From: an uncultured Holophagaceae bacterium
GTDB lineage: Bacteria; Acidobacteriota; Holophagae; Holophagales; Holophagaceae
Direction of reading: 5' to 3'
Assembly: GCA_903857495.1 (NCBI GenBank)
Contig: CAIOFF010000017.1
Span: forward strand, 1 to 64,000
DNA: 64,000 bases
Numbering within the stretch: position 1 is the first letter of the stretch; each line of letters opens with the position of its first letter. The notes beneath the pieces are model-generated. The model did not search any database and was not told the DNA's origin. It worked only from the letters and a program-made list of their open reading frames with translations. The position numbers were made by a program, and so were the translations under genes. This document shows, piece after piece, positions 26,241 through 34,485 of this stretch.

Positions 26241-28301
26241 TCAGAATGCCAGCACCTTCTTGGCGGCGGCGAGGACCTTGTCGGTGTTGGGGAGGGTGGC
26301 GCGCTCGAGGATGCGGTTGAAGCCCACGGGGGTGAACTCGCTGCCGACACGCTCCACGGGGGCGTCCAGCCAGGGGAAGCACTCGGAGGCGGCGATGGCC
26401 GCCAGCTCGCCGCCGAAGCCGCCGAAGACCTTGTCCTCGTGGGCGATGAGCACCCGGTGGGTCTTCCGGACGGAGCGCACGATGGTCTCGGTGTCCAGGG
26501 GGCTGAGGCAGCGGAGGTCCACCACCTCCACGGACCGGCCCTCCTTCTCGAGCCGGGCCGCGGCCTCCAGGGCGAAGTGCACCGGGGTGCCGTAGGCGAG
26601 GATGGTGAGCTCGGTGCCCGCACGGCGGACGCGGGCCTTGCCGAAGGGCACGGCGAAGTCCGGGGGCACCACGGTGTAGGCCAGCTTCGAGTTGTAGAGG
26701 AACTTCGGCTCCAGGTAGAGCGTGGTGCCGCGGCTGCGCATGGCGGTGCGCAGCAGGCCCGCCGCGTCGTCCGCGAAGGCAGGCACCACCACGCGGATGC
26801 CCGGCAGGGTGGTGAGCCAGCCCTCCACGTTCTGCGAGTGGTAGAGGCCGCCGCCGATGTACCCGCCCGAGGCGATGCGGATGGTGACGTTGGGGGAGAA
26901 CTGGCCGGCGCTGCGCCAGTAGTCGTGGCTGGTCTCGACGATCTGCTCGGCCGCGGGCCAGATGTAGTCGGCGAACTCGGCGCCTTCCACCACGACCCGG
27001 ATCTTGTCGTCAAGGCGCGAGAAGCCGTTGGCGGTGCCCACGATGAAGTCCTCGGCGATGGGGCCGTTGAACACGCGCTTCTCGCCGAACTCCTGCTGGA
27101 GGCCCTTCGACACGTTGAAGATGCCTCCCTTCTCCTTGTTGGCCATGTCCTGGCCCCAGATGAAGGTGTCGGGGTTGTGGCGGAACTCGGCCTTGAGGGT
27201 CTGGTTCAGGGCCGTGATGACGCTGACCGGATCACCGGCGGCCTGGTGGGTGCCGTCGGGGTAGTCCGGTGAGACCCAGGCCTCGGGGATGATGAAGTCG
27301 TGGATGCTGGCGGGCTCGGGATTCGGCGCGGCCATGGCTAGGTCGTGGGCCGCGAGGTAGCGGGCCTGGTTCTCGGACTCGATGGCCTCCAGCTCGGCCT
27401 CGTTGAGGCCCTGCTCCAGGCAGTAGGCGCGGAAGCGGGGCAGGGGATCCCGGGCCTTGGCCTCGGCGCGCTCGGCCTCGTCCCGGTAGAGCTCGTGGCG
27501 GTCCGAGTTGGAGTGGCTGCCGATGCGGACGCAGGTGGCGTACACCATCGCGGGACCCTGGCCCGTGCGGACGTAGACCCGGGCCGCGTCCATGGCGCGC
27601 AGGGAGTCCGGGAAGTCGAGGCCGTCGCACTTGATGATCTTCAGGTTCGGGAAGCCGCTGAAGTTGTCGCAGATGTGCTCGTTGGCGCTCTGGTCCCGCT
27701 TGGGCACCGAGATGCCGTAGCCGTTGTCCTGGATGACGAAGATGACCGGTAGCTGCTCGCGGTCCGCGCCGTTGATGCTCTCGAAGCAGTAGCCCTCGGA
27801 CAGGGAGGACTCCCCCTGGCTGCAGTAGACGATGCTGTCCCGCTCGTAGTACTTCACCGCGCGGCCCAGGCCCACGGCGTGCTGGGTGTGGTTGCCCGTG
27901 AGGCTGGAGACGTTCTGGATGCCGATCGAGGGCTTGGCGAAGTGGTTGCTCATGTGGCGGCCGCCGCCAGCCACATCCGAGGCCTTGGAGATGCCGTTCA
28001 GGAGCAGCTCCTCGGCAGTGACGCCTGCCGCCAAGCAGGTCAGGAGGTCCCGGTAGTAGGGGAACAGGAAGTCGCGCCCGGCCCGGAAGCCCAGGCCCAG
28101 GGCCAGCTGGATGCCGTCATGGCCGGCGCAGGGGGCGTGATAGGACCAGCCGATGGCCTGCTTGAGGTAGTTCGGCGCCTTGTTGTCCAGGATCCGGCCC
28201 AGGTGCATGAGCTCGTACCAGTGGCACAGCTCTTCTCGGCTCGGGCCTGCCTGGCCATCCATGGCGCTCGGGGCCGCCTTCACCAGGGTCGGAGTAGCCA
28301 A
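26241..28301 (-). CDS. Fused alpha-beta 2-oxoacid dehydrogenase E1
   Basis: A 686-residue protein joining the alpha subunit (about residues 1-335) and the beta subunit (about 355-686) of a thiamine-diphosphate 2-oxoacid dehydrogenase, most like branched-chain 2-oxoacid E1. Alpha motifs include the AGHDGIQLALGLG start region, GGGRHMSNHF and the CSQGESSLSEGYCFESIN to NGYGIS TPP site. Beta motifs include FNGPIAEDFIVGTANG and the late AHEDKVFGGFGGELAA. The TTG start at 28301 has a strong GGAGGTG site. No E2 or E3 gene is nearby, so partner subunits must come from elsewhere. Confidence 0.92.
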   Translation of the reverse strand: MATPTLVKAAPSAMDGQAGPSREELCHWYELMHLGRILDNKAPNYLKQAIGWSYHAPCAGHDGIQLALGLGFRAGRDFLFPYYRDLLTCLAAGVTAEELLLNGISKASDVAGGGRHMSNHFAKPSIGIQNVSSLTGNHTQHAVGLGRAVKYYERDSIVYCSQGESSLSEGYCFESINGADREQLPVIFVIQDNGYGISVPKRDQSANEHICDNFSGFPNLKIIKCDGLDFPDSLRAMDAARVYVRTGQGPAMVYATCVRIGSHSNSDRHELYRDEAERAEAKARDPLPRFRAYCLEQGLNEAELEAIESENQARYLAAHDLAMAAPNPEPASIHDFIIPEAWVSPDYPDGTHQAAGDPVSVITALNQTLKAEFRHNPDTFIWGQDMANKEKGGIFNVSKGLQQEFGEKRVFNGPIAEDFIVGTANGFSRLDDKIRVVVEGAEFADYIWPAAEQIVETSHDYWRSAGQFSPNVTIRIASGGYIGGGLYHSQNVEGWLTTLPGIRVVVPAFADDAAGLLRTAMRSRGTTLYLEPKFLYNSKLAYTVVPPDFAVPFGKARVRRAGTELTILAYGTPVHFALEAAARLEKEGRSVEVVDLRCLSPLDTETIVRSVRKTHRVLIAHEDKVFGGFGGELAAIAASECFPWLDAPVERVGSEFTPVGFNRILERATLPNTDKVLAAAKKVLAF

Positions 28302-28403
28302 CCTTCACCTCCAAAGTGCCGTTTCTCAAACATAATGTTCCAACATCCATCATCATCCCACAGCGGGCCCGCGCAGCCTAGGGATGGACCCCAGCCTTCA
28401 GCC

Positions 28404-29411
28404 TCAGCCATGGTTCCAGACCAGGGGCTTGGCCTCGCGGTTGGCATCGGTGAAGGCCTTTGCGACGCGCCGCAGGGCCCCGTTCATGCTCATGTCCTTG
28501 CCATCGGGGAACCAGAGGGTCATTCCCGTAGGGTGGCTGCCGAGGTGCTTGCGGAGGCGCTCCACCAGCACCTCGGCGCCGGACTCGGACGTGTGCGGCA
28601 TGAGCAACAGATACTCATCGGCGGACAGCTCCACCAGCAGGTCCTCGCCCCGGAGATACGCGGAAGCCGACGTCAGGCGGCCCTTGGTGCCCGCCTTCAT
28701 CGGCTGGGACCAGAGCGCAAGCGCCATGGGCTCCCGGCGCCGACGGGACATGAACAGCGTGGACCGGAGCCAGATGTCCAGGAAACGGCGGTTCGGCAGG
28801 CCCGAGCGGGCACTCTGCAGCGTGCTGTCCTCCACGATGGCGCTGCTCAGCTCCAGCGCCTCCATGGCGGAGTGCAGCTCCTGCTTGAGGTTCTCGGACT
28901 CCATGGTCCGGGCCATGAGCTGGCCCAGGGTCATGAGCAGCGAGATCTGGCCCCGGGTGAAGGGCCGGGGGCCGTGGTGCTGGACGCAGAGGGTGCCGAT
29001 GGAGCGGTCCTCGAGTTGGAGCGCCACGCCGGCGTAGCCGCGGATGCCCAGCTTCAGGTGGCCGCTACTCCTGCGCCACCGGGCCTCCTTGGCCGCGTCC
29101 CGGATGACCAGGGGCCGGTCGGGATGCGCGAGGACGAAGGGGCAGAAGCCCTGCTCAGGCGCCTCGAAGATCCCGCTCATGTTGCCTTTTGGGCTCACGG
29201 CCCACCAGAACACCTCGTAGCCCAGACCGGTGACCCGGGTCAGCAGGGCCCGGTCGACGCCCAGGGACTGCACCAGGAGGGCCAGTCCCCGCTCGAAAAG
29301 CTTCGCGGGATCCGTCCGGCTCTTCTTGAGCAGATCGGACAACGCCGCGAGAGGGTCAGGAGTGCCCCTGTGACGTTTGACGGGGTTGGCCACCACTGCA
29401 GGGATCTCCAA
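28404..29411 (-). CDS. GAF domain protein with degenerate GGDEF domain
   Basis: A 335-residue protein. A GAF sensor domain spans about residues 35-170. A diguanylate-cyclase-like domain follows (SGLPNRRFLDIWL at about 203-215), but the active-site loop reads SADEY (263-267) in place of GGDEF, and the domain is shortened. Cyclase activity is therefore unlikely; it may bind nucleotide or act as a scaffold. The TTG start at 29411 has a GAGG site about seven bases upstream. It stands alone between the E1 and Fe-S genes. Confidence 0.78.
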   Translation of the reverse strand: MEIPAVVANPVKRHRGTPDPLAALSDLLKKSRTDPAKLFERGLALLVQSLGVDRALLTRVTGLGYEVFWWAVSPKGNMSGIFEAPEQGFCPFVLAHPDRPLVIRDAAKEARWRRSSGHLKLGIRGYAGVALQLEDRSIGTLCVQHHGPRPFTRGQISLLMTLGQLMARTMESENLKQELHSAMEALELSSAIVEDSTLQSARSGLPNRRFLDIWLRSTLFMSRRRREPMALALWSQPMKAGTKGRLTSASAYLRGEDLLVELSADEYLLLMPHTSESGAEVLVERLRKHLGSHPTGMTLWFPDGKDMSMNGALRRVAKAFTDANREAKPLVWNHG

Positions 29412-29453
29412 TAGGTGCCTCTAGGGTGCCGGGGTTTGAGCGGGGCGCAAGGT

Positions 29454-29999
29454 CTACCAGCTGACCACGCGGAGAGAGGGACTGATCTCGGACTGGAGCA
29501 GTCCCTCAATGTAATACAGGGTGCCGCTGGTGGAGGAGGGGCAGGAGCCGCAGGCGCCGTGATAGCTGATCTGCAGGGTCTGGCCATCGAAGGAGATGAC
29601 TTCGAGGCCGCCGCCGTCGCCAGCCAGGCCGGGCCGAACCCGGGTGTCCAGCAGCTCATTGATGCGGGCCAGGGTCGCGTCCGCGTCGCCGCCCGGGGTG
29701 AGGGGAGCCGTGTCCCCGGTGGCATCTTCCGGCAGCTTCAGGTCCTCGATGGCGTCGCAGATGGGATCGATGAGGTCGCTCCAGACGGCGGACGGCTCCT
29801 TGTTTACGGTGACGAAGCGGTCCATGTAGAACACCGAGGTGATCTTCCCGAGCCCGAAGAGGCAGGAACCCAGCGGATCCCCCACCGCCGCGCCAAAGTC
29901 CTTGAAGGAGCGCGATCCCCCCTTGAGCAGGGCCGGGTTCACCAGGAACTTGAGGGCGTCCGGGTTGGGGGTGGGCTCGATGTTGATGACCTTGGGCAT
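29454..29999 (-). CDS. Nfu-type iron-sulfur scaffold protein
   Basis: A 181-residue cytoplasmic protein. Residues 1-90 match the Nfu N-terminal domain (EPTPNPDALKFLVN, then SFKDFGAAVGDPLGSCLFGLGKITSVF), and residues 105-181 the NifU-like domain with its cluster-binding Cys150-x2-Cys153 (HGACGSCPSST). It carries or delivers Fe-S clusters to target enzymes. The ATG at 29999 has a GGGAGC site. An extended -10-like box and the TTGAC-N7-GTMAA motif sit just upstream. Confidence 0.9.
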   Translation of the reverse strand: MPKVINIEPTPNPDALKFLVNPALLKGGSRSFKDFGAAVGDPLGSCLFGLGKITSVFYMDRFVTVNKEPSAVWSDLIDPICDAIEDLKLPEDATGDTAPLTPGGDADATLARINELLDTRVRPGLAGDGGGLEVISFDGQTLQISYHGACGSCPSSTSGTLYYIEGLLQSEISPSLRVVSW

Positions 30000-30017
30000 G
30001 GCAGGCTCCCAATAAAG

Positions 30018-30034
30018 TTTACCAAATTCGTCAA
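30018..30034 (-). promoter_or_regulatory. Candidate operator TTGAC-N7-GTAAA upstream of Nfu gene
   Basis: Read on the minus strand this is TTGAC, seven bases, GTAAA, a near palindrome. It shares the 12-base block TTGGTAAACTTT with the site in front of the bacilliredoxin gene at 47754-47770. TAAACT preceded by TG fits an extended -10 box, so a repressor binding here would block RNA polymerase. A role for an Rrf2-type regulator is a guess from the motif shape and the gene functions. Confidence 0.45.
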
Positions 30035-30059
30035 GTAATTGGCGGTACATAATCGTCAA

Positions 30060-31544
30060 ATGACCCATCCCATCGGCGCGGTGTACATGGATCCCGGCAG
30101 GCCCCTCATCCTGGTGACGGGGGCCACCGGTTACATCGGCGGCCGTCTGGTGCCGCGCCTGCTGGCGGCGGGTCACCGGGTGCGGTGCCTGGTGCGGAAC
30201 CCGGACCGGCTCTCGGGCCGGCGCTGGCCAGGGGTTGAGCTGGTCAAGGGCGATGTCTCCAATGCCGAGTCCCTGGCGGCCGCGCTCGAGGGTGTCACCC
30301 AGGCCTACTACCTGGTCCACGCCATGGGCGAGGACAGCCCCGACTTCCGGGGCCGGGATCTGCGTCAGGCCCTGACCTTTGCCGACGCCTGCGCCCGGGC
30401 CGGGGTGCGCCGGATCCTCTACCTGGGGGGCTTGGGCGATCCCACGCACCACCGCAGTGACCACTTGGCCAGCCGGCAGGAGGTCGGAGCGGCCCTGGGT
30501 TCCGCCGGGGTGCCGGTGCTGGAGTTCCGGGCCGCGGTGATCGTGGGCAGCGGCAGCGCCAGCTTCGAGATGATCCGCCACCTCACGGAGCGCCTCCCCT
30601 TCATGATCACGCCGCGCTGGGTGAACACCCGCTGCCAGCCCATCGGCGTGCGCGACATCCTGGCCTACCTCGTGGAGGCCCTGACGCACCCGGACGTCGC
30701 CGGCATCTTCGAGGTCGGCGGCCAGGATGTGCTCGACTACCGCAGCATGATGCTGGGCTATGCGGAGGCCCGCGGGCTGCGCCGGATCATCATCCCCATG
30801 AACGTGCCCCTGCCCATCCTCTCGGTGCTCTGGGTGGACCTGATGACTCCCATTCCCTTGGTGCTGGCGGGGCCCCTGGTGGAGGGGATGAGCACAGAGG
30901 TGGTGGTCCGCGATCCCCGCGCCCTGGAGGTCTTCGCGGTGCGCCCCATGAGCTACCGGGAAGCCGTGACCCTGGCCCTGCAGCGCCTGGACGAGGACGG
31001 CGTGGAGACCACCTGGGCCTCCAGCCTGGCGGGTGAGCCCGAGGGAGCCTCCCTGGGCTCCCACGAGGGCATGCTGCTGGAGCGCCACCAGTGCCACGTG
31101 AAGGCGCCGCCCCAGGAGGTCTTCCGGGTGTTCTGCGCCCTGGGCGGGGAGAACGGCTGGCCCGCGGGCAACTGGCTCTGGCAGATCCGGGGCATGCTGG
31201 ATCGCCTCTTCCATGGTGTGGGCATGCGCCGGGGCCGGCGGCATCCCCGGGAGCTGCGCGTGGGCGACCCCGTAGACTTCTGGCGGGTGGAGGCGGTGGA
31301 GGAGGACCGGCTGCTGCGCCTGCGGGCGGAGATGAAGACCAACGGCGACGCCTGGCTGCAGTTCACGGTCCGCCCCGAGGGTGAGGGCTCGCGCCTGGAA
31401 CAGATCGCCTTCTTCGAGCCCCACGGGCTGCTGGGGCTGATCTACTGGTACTCGGTGCTGCCCTTCCATCTCTTCGTCTTCCCCGGAATGATCCGGACCT
31501 TGAGGCGCCGCGCCGAAGCGGCCGCGGCCGGAACAGGACAGTGA
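30060..31544 (+). CDS. SDR-type NAD(P)-binding protein fused to DUF2867-like domain
   Basis: A protein of about 494 residues. The N-terminal 290 residues are an atypical SDR domain with the ILVTGATGYIGG nucleotide-binding motif (residues 17-28) and HAMGEDSPDFRGRD. From about residue 345 a second domain (HQCHVKAPPQEVFRVFCALGGENGWPAGNWLWQIRGMLDRLF) matches DUF2867, a START-like fold. Hydrophobic helices near the C-terminus (LGLIYWYSVLPFHLFVFPGM) suggest membrane contact. The ATG at 30060 is used; 30087 is also possible. It probably forms an operon with the next gene, by stop/start overlap. Confidence 0.82.
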   Translation: MTHPIGAVYMDPGRPLILVTGATGYIGGRLVPRLLAAGHRVRCLVRNPDRLSGRRWPGVELVKGDVSNAESLAAALEGVTQAYYLVHAMGEDSPDFRGRDLRQALTFADACARAGVRRILYLGGLGDPTHHRSDHLASRQEVGAALGSAGVPVLEFRAAVIVGSGSASFEMIRHLTERLPFMITPRWVNTRCQPIGVRDILAYLVEALTHPDVAGIFEVGGQDVLDYRSMMLGYAEARGLRRIIIPMNVPLPILSVLWVDLMTPIPLVLAGPLVEGMSTEVVVRDPRALEVFAVRPMSYREAVTLALQRLDEDGVETTWASSLAGEPEGASLGSHEGMLLERHQCHVKAPPQEVFRVFCALGGENGWPAGNWLWQIRGMLDRLFHGVGMRRGRRHPRELRVGDPVDFWRVEAVEEDRLLRLRAEMKTNGDAWLQFTVRPEGEGSRLEQIAFFEPHGLLGLIYWYSVLPFHLFVFPGMIRTLRRRAEAAAAGTGQ

Positions 31545-32323
31545 CCATGCTCCATGCGCAACGGGAAGCCTGCCTGGCGGCCGCCCAGGCTGGGAGCAAG
31601 GTGCTGATGGGGTACTTCCGCCAGCTGGATCCGGCCCAGATCACCGAGAAGACCAAGAACGACTACGTGAGCAACGCGGACCGCGAAGCCGAGGCCGCCA
31701 TCCGCGCGGAACTGGCGGCCCGGTTTCCAGAGTATGGCTTTCTCGGCGAGGAGTCCGGCGGCTCCGGAAGCACGGACATCCTATGGATCGTCGATCCTCT
31801 CGACGGCACGCTGAACTTCGTCCAGGGCTGCCCCCACTGGTGCGTCTCCGTGGCCCTGTGGGACGCGACAGGCCCCCTGGTGGGCTGCGTGCTCGATCCC
31901 CTGCGTGGCGACTGCTTCCTGGCGGCCCGGGGCCAGGGCGCCACCTGGAACGGCCAGCCCATGCGCGTGTCGCGCCAGCCGGGCCTGGATGGGGCCTTCC
32001 TGGCCACAGGCTTCGCCTTCCAGTTGGGCGACCGCTGGCCCGCCTTCAACGCCGCCCTGGGCCGCGTCTTCCCCCGCGCCAAGGGCCTCCGCCGCGCCGG
32101 CAGCGCCGCCCTGGACCTGGCCCACGTGGCCTGCGGCATCTACGACGGCTTCTTCGAGCTGGGCCTCAAACCCTGGGACATCGCCGCCGGAGTGCTGCTT
32201 GTCTTAGAAGCCGGCGGCGTCCTCACCGACTGGGAAGGCGGCCAGGACTGGTTCCAGAGCGGCAACCTCGTCAGCGGCACCCCGGGTGTTGCACCGGAGC
32301 TGCTCGAGGCGCTTAGGGGCTAA
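31541..32323 (+). CDS. Inositol-1-monophosphatase family protein
   Basis: A 260-residue magnesium-dependent phosphatase of the IMPase/SuhB family. The metal site motifs GEES (about residue 68) and WIVDPLDGTLNFVQG (about residues 84-98) and the C-terminal KPWDIAAGVLLVLEAGGVLTDWEGG are complete. Substrates in this family include inositol phosphate and related sugar phosphates. The GTG at 31541 overlaps the previous stop (GTGA); an ATG at 31547 is an alternative. Confidence 0.9.
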   Translation: MTMLHAQREACLAAAQAGSKVLMGYFRQLDPAQITEKTKNDYVSNADREAEAAIRAELAARFPEYGFLGEESGGSGSTDILWIVDPLDGTLNFVQGCPHWCVSVALWDATGPLVGCVLDPLRGDCFLAARGQGATWNGQPMRVSRQPGLDGAFLATGFAFQLGDRWPAFNAALGRVFPRAKGLRRAGSAALDLAHVACGIYDGFFELGLKPWDIAAGVLLVLEAGGVLTDWEGGQDWFQSGNLVSGTPGVAPELLEALRG

Positions 32324-32329
32324 TAGACT

Positions 32330-32381
32330 CTCCACGAAGGGCACGAAGATGGACCTGTATTTCTTCGTGCCCTTCGTGGAG
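32330..32381. terminator. Perfect 20-bp palindrome with 9-nt words, likely bidirectional terminator
   Basis: Arms CTCCACGAAGGGCACGAAGA (32330-32349) and its exact reverse complement (32362-32381) enclose a 12-base loop. Each arm is two near-tandem 9-nt words (CCACGAAGG, GCACGAAGA). It sits exactly between the converging stops of the IMPase gene and the first OPT gene. It belongs to the same 9-nt-period palindrome family as 13764-13875 and 25233-25303. Confidence 0.85.
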
Positions 32382-32394
32382 ATCCTTTCAATTC

Positions 32395-34437
32395 TTACGC
32401 CTCGCCCTTGGCCTGGCGGCTGTAGACGACGACGTAGAGGCAGAGGGCGATGAGGGCCAGGAGGCCGAGCCACTCGCCGAGGGCGCCTTCGGCGGCGTGG
32501 GCGCTGAGGAGGGGGAAGCCCTCGGTCCACTTGAGCTTCACGAAGCTGGCCACGACGCCCATGATGGCGCCGCCGGCCATGAGGCCGCTGGCGATGAGCA
32601 CGCCGCGGTTCTCCCGGGCCTTGGCGTCGGCCTCGCTGGTGCCGGCCTTGGGACGGTTCACCCAGTGGGCCAGCAGGCCACCCAGGAAGAGGGGCGTGTT
32701 CAGCTCGATGGGCAGGTACATGCCCAGGGCGAAGCCCAGGGCGGGCAGCTCCACCATGCGCAGCACGATGGAGAGCATGACGCCGAGGCCGAAGGCGTAC
32801 CAGCGCAGGGGCATGGACACGGTGCCGAAGATGCCCTCGAGGATGGCCTTCATGGCGCTGGCCTGGGGGGCGGGGATGGAGCTGCCCAGGGCCATGGTGC
32901 CGTCCAGGTTCACCTGCTTGGCCATGAGCCACATGGCGATGCCTGTGAAGATGGCCGCCACCAGGGTGCCCACGAACTTCCAGGCGATCTGCCGCGCGGG
33001 AGTAGAGCCGATCCAGTGGCCGATCTTCAGGTCCGTGCTGAAGGCACCCGAGGCGGCCAGGGCTGTGCAGACGATGCCGCCCACCATCATGGTGAGGAAC
33101 ATCCCGTAGCCGCCGGTGAAGTTCAGCTTGAGCATGAGCACGCCGGTGATGACCAGGGTCAGCATGGTCATGCCGCTGATGGGGTTGGTGCCGATGGTGG
33201 CGATGGCGCGGGCGGCCACCGGGGCGAAGAAGAACGAGATGACCATGACGACGGTGGTGGCCACCAGGGCCGGCACCAGGGCGTTGCGGATGCCCAGGCC
33301 GAAGCTGAGGAAGGCCATGGTGCCCACCACGCAGGTGACCAGGCCCGCGGCGACCATGGAGCCCGCCAGGGTGCGGTCCGTGCGCACGGTGACCGCGGCC
33401 TCGGCGGCGGCGTCGCGGTTCATCAGCGCCTTCAGGTTGCTGATGATGCTGCGGATCATGTTGGGCATGGAGGCGGCCACGCCCATGATGCCCGCGCCGG
33501 CGATGGCGCCCACGCCGACGATGCGGATGTAGGAGAAGAACACCTGCTCCGGCGTCATGCTGGCGATGAGCTTCGTGCCTGGGGCCACGACGATGGGCAC
33601 GTACTGGCCGATGGCGTGGAAGAGGGGTACCAGCACGAACATGCTGAAGAACGATCCGGCCGCGATCACCGCCGAGTACTTCAGGCCGATGATGTAGCCG
33701 ATGCCCAGCGTGGCGGCGCTGTTCAGGAAGTTGAAGGACATGAACTTCTGGCGCAGGGCGTGGCCCACCCAGACGTGCTCCAGGCGCAGGTATTCGCCCA
33801 TGCCCCGGAAGATGGACACGATGCCGTCGTAGGCTGCGCCGACGAAGGCGGCCACGGCCAGCTCCTTGGCCTGGTTGCCCGCCTTCTCGCCCGTCACCAG
33901 GATCTCCGCGGTGGCGGTGGCCTCGGGCCAGGGGAAGATGCCGTGGTTCTCGACCATGAAGTGGTGGCGCAGGGGCACCAGGAACAGGATGCCGATGCAG
34001 CCGCCCAGGAAGCTCACGATCACCACCTGCCACAGCGTGGGCGTGGGCACGCCGCTGCCCGGGGTCTGGGCCAGGATGTAGAGGGCGGGGATGGTGAAGG
34101 CCGCGCCGCTCACCACGTGGCTGCTGTTGGCGCCGATGCTCTGGACGATGACGTTCTCGAGGATGGTGTTCTTGCGCGGGAAGAAGCGGGAGAGGCCCAC
34201 GGCCAGAATGGCGATGGGGATGGCGGCCTCGATGCCCTGACCCAGCTTGAGGGCCAGGTAGGCGGCGGCCATGCTGAAGATGGCGCAGAAGATGAGGCCC
34301 ATGGTGATGGCCCGGGGCGTGACTTCGGGCACGCCATCCTGGGGCACCAGCGGCACATAGGCTTCGCCCGGCTCCAGGGGCCGCCGCGCATTAAGGGGCA
34401 GGCCCTTGATCTCCTGGGGGTCGGATCCGTGGGACAT
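32395..34437 (-). CDS. OPT-family oligopeptide transporter, copy 1
   Basis: A 680-residue inner-membrane protein with about 15 hydrophobic segments. The EVTPRAITMGLIFCAIFSMAAAYLALKLGQGIEAAIPIAIL opening, the FPWPEATATAEIL motif and the late MGVVASFVKLKW stretch place it in the OPT superfamily (PF03169), whose bacterial members import peptides or metal complexes. It is the last of a minus-strand run M1-OPT-OPT. The ATG at 34437 has an AGGAG site. It is similar in layout to, but clearly diverged from, the next copy. Confidence 0.93.
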   Translation of the reverse strand: MSHGSDPQEIKGLPLNARRPLEPGEAYVPLVPQDGVPEVTPRAITMGLIFCAIFSMAAAYLALKLGQGIEAAIPIAILAVGLSRFFPRKNTILENVIVQSIGANSSHVVSGAAFTIPALYILAQTPGSGVPTPTLWQVVIVSFLGGCIGILFLVPLRHHFMVENHGIFPWPEATATAEILVTGEKAGNQAKELAVAAFVGAAYDGIVSIFRGMGEYLRLEHVWVGHALRQKFMSFNFLNSAATLGIGYIIGLKYSAVIAAGSFFSMFVLVPLFHAIGQYVPIVVAPGTKLIASMTPEQVFFSYIRIVGVGAIAGAGIMGVAASMPNMIRSIISNLKALMNRDAAAEAAVTVRTDRTLAGSMVAAGLVTCVVGTMAFLSFGLGIRNALVPALVATTVVMVISFFFAPVAARAIATIGTNPISGMTMLTLVITGVLMLKLNFTGGYGMFLTMMVGGIVCTALAASGAFSTDLKIGHWIGSTPARQIAWKFVGTLVAAIFTGIAMWLMAKQVNLDGTMALGSSIPAPQASAMKAILEGIFGTVSMPLRWYAFGLGVMLSIVLRMVELPALGFALGMYLPIELNTPLFLGGLLAHWVNRPKAGTSEADAKARENRGVLIASGLMAGGAIMGVVASFVKLKWTEGFPLLSAHAAEGALGEWLGLLALIALCLYVVVYSRQAKGEA

Positions 34438-34485
34438 GGGTGCTCCTTGAGAACGGTAGGCAGTACGGAGTTCAGAATCGATCCT

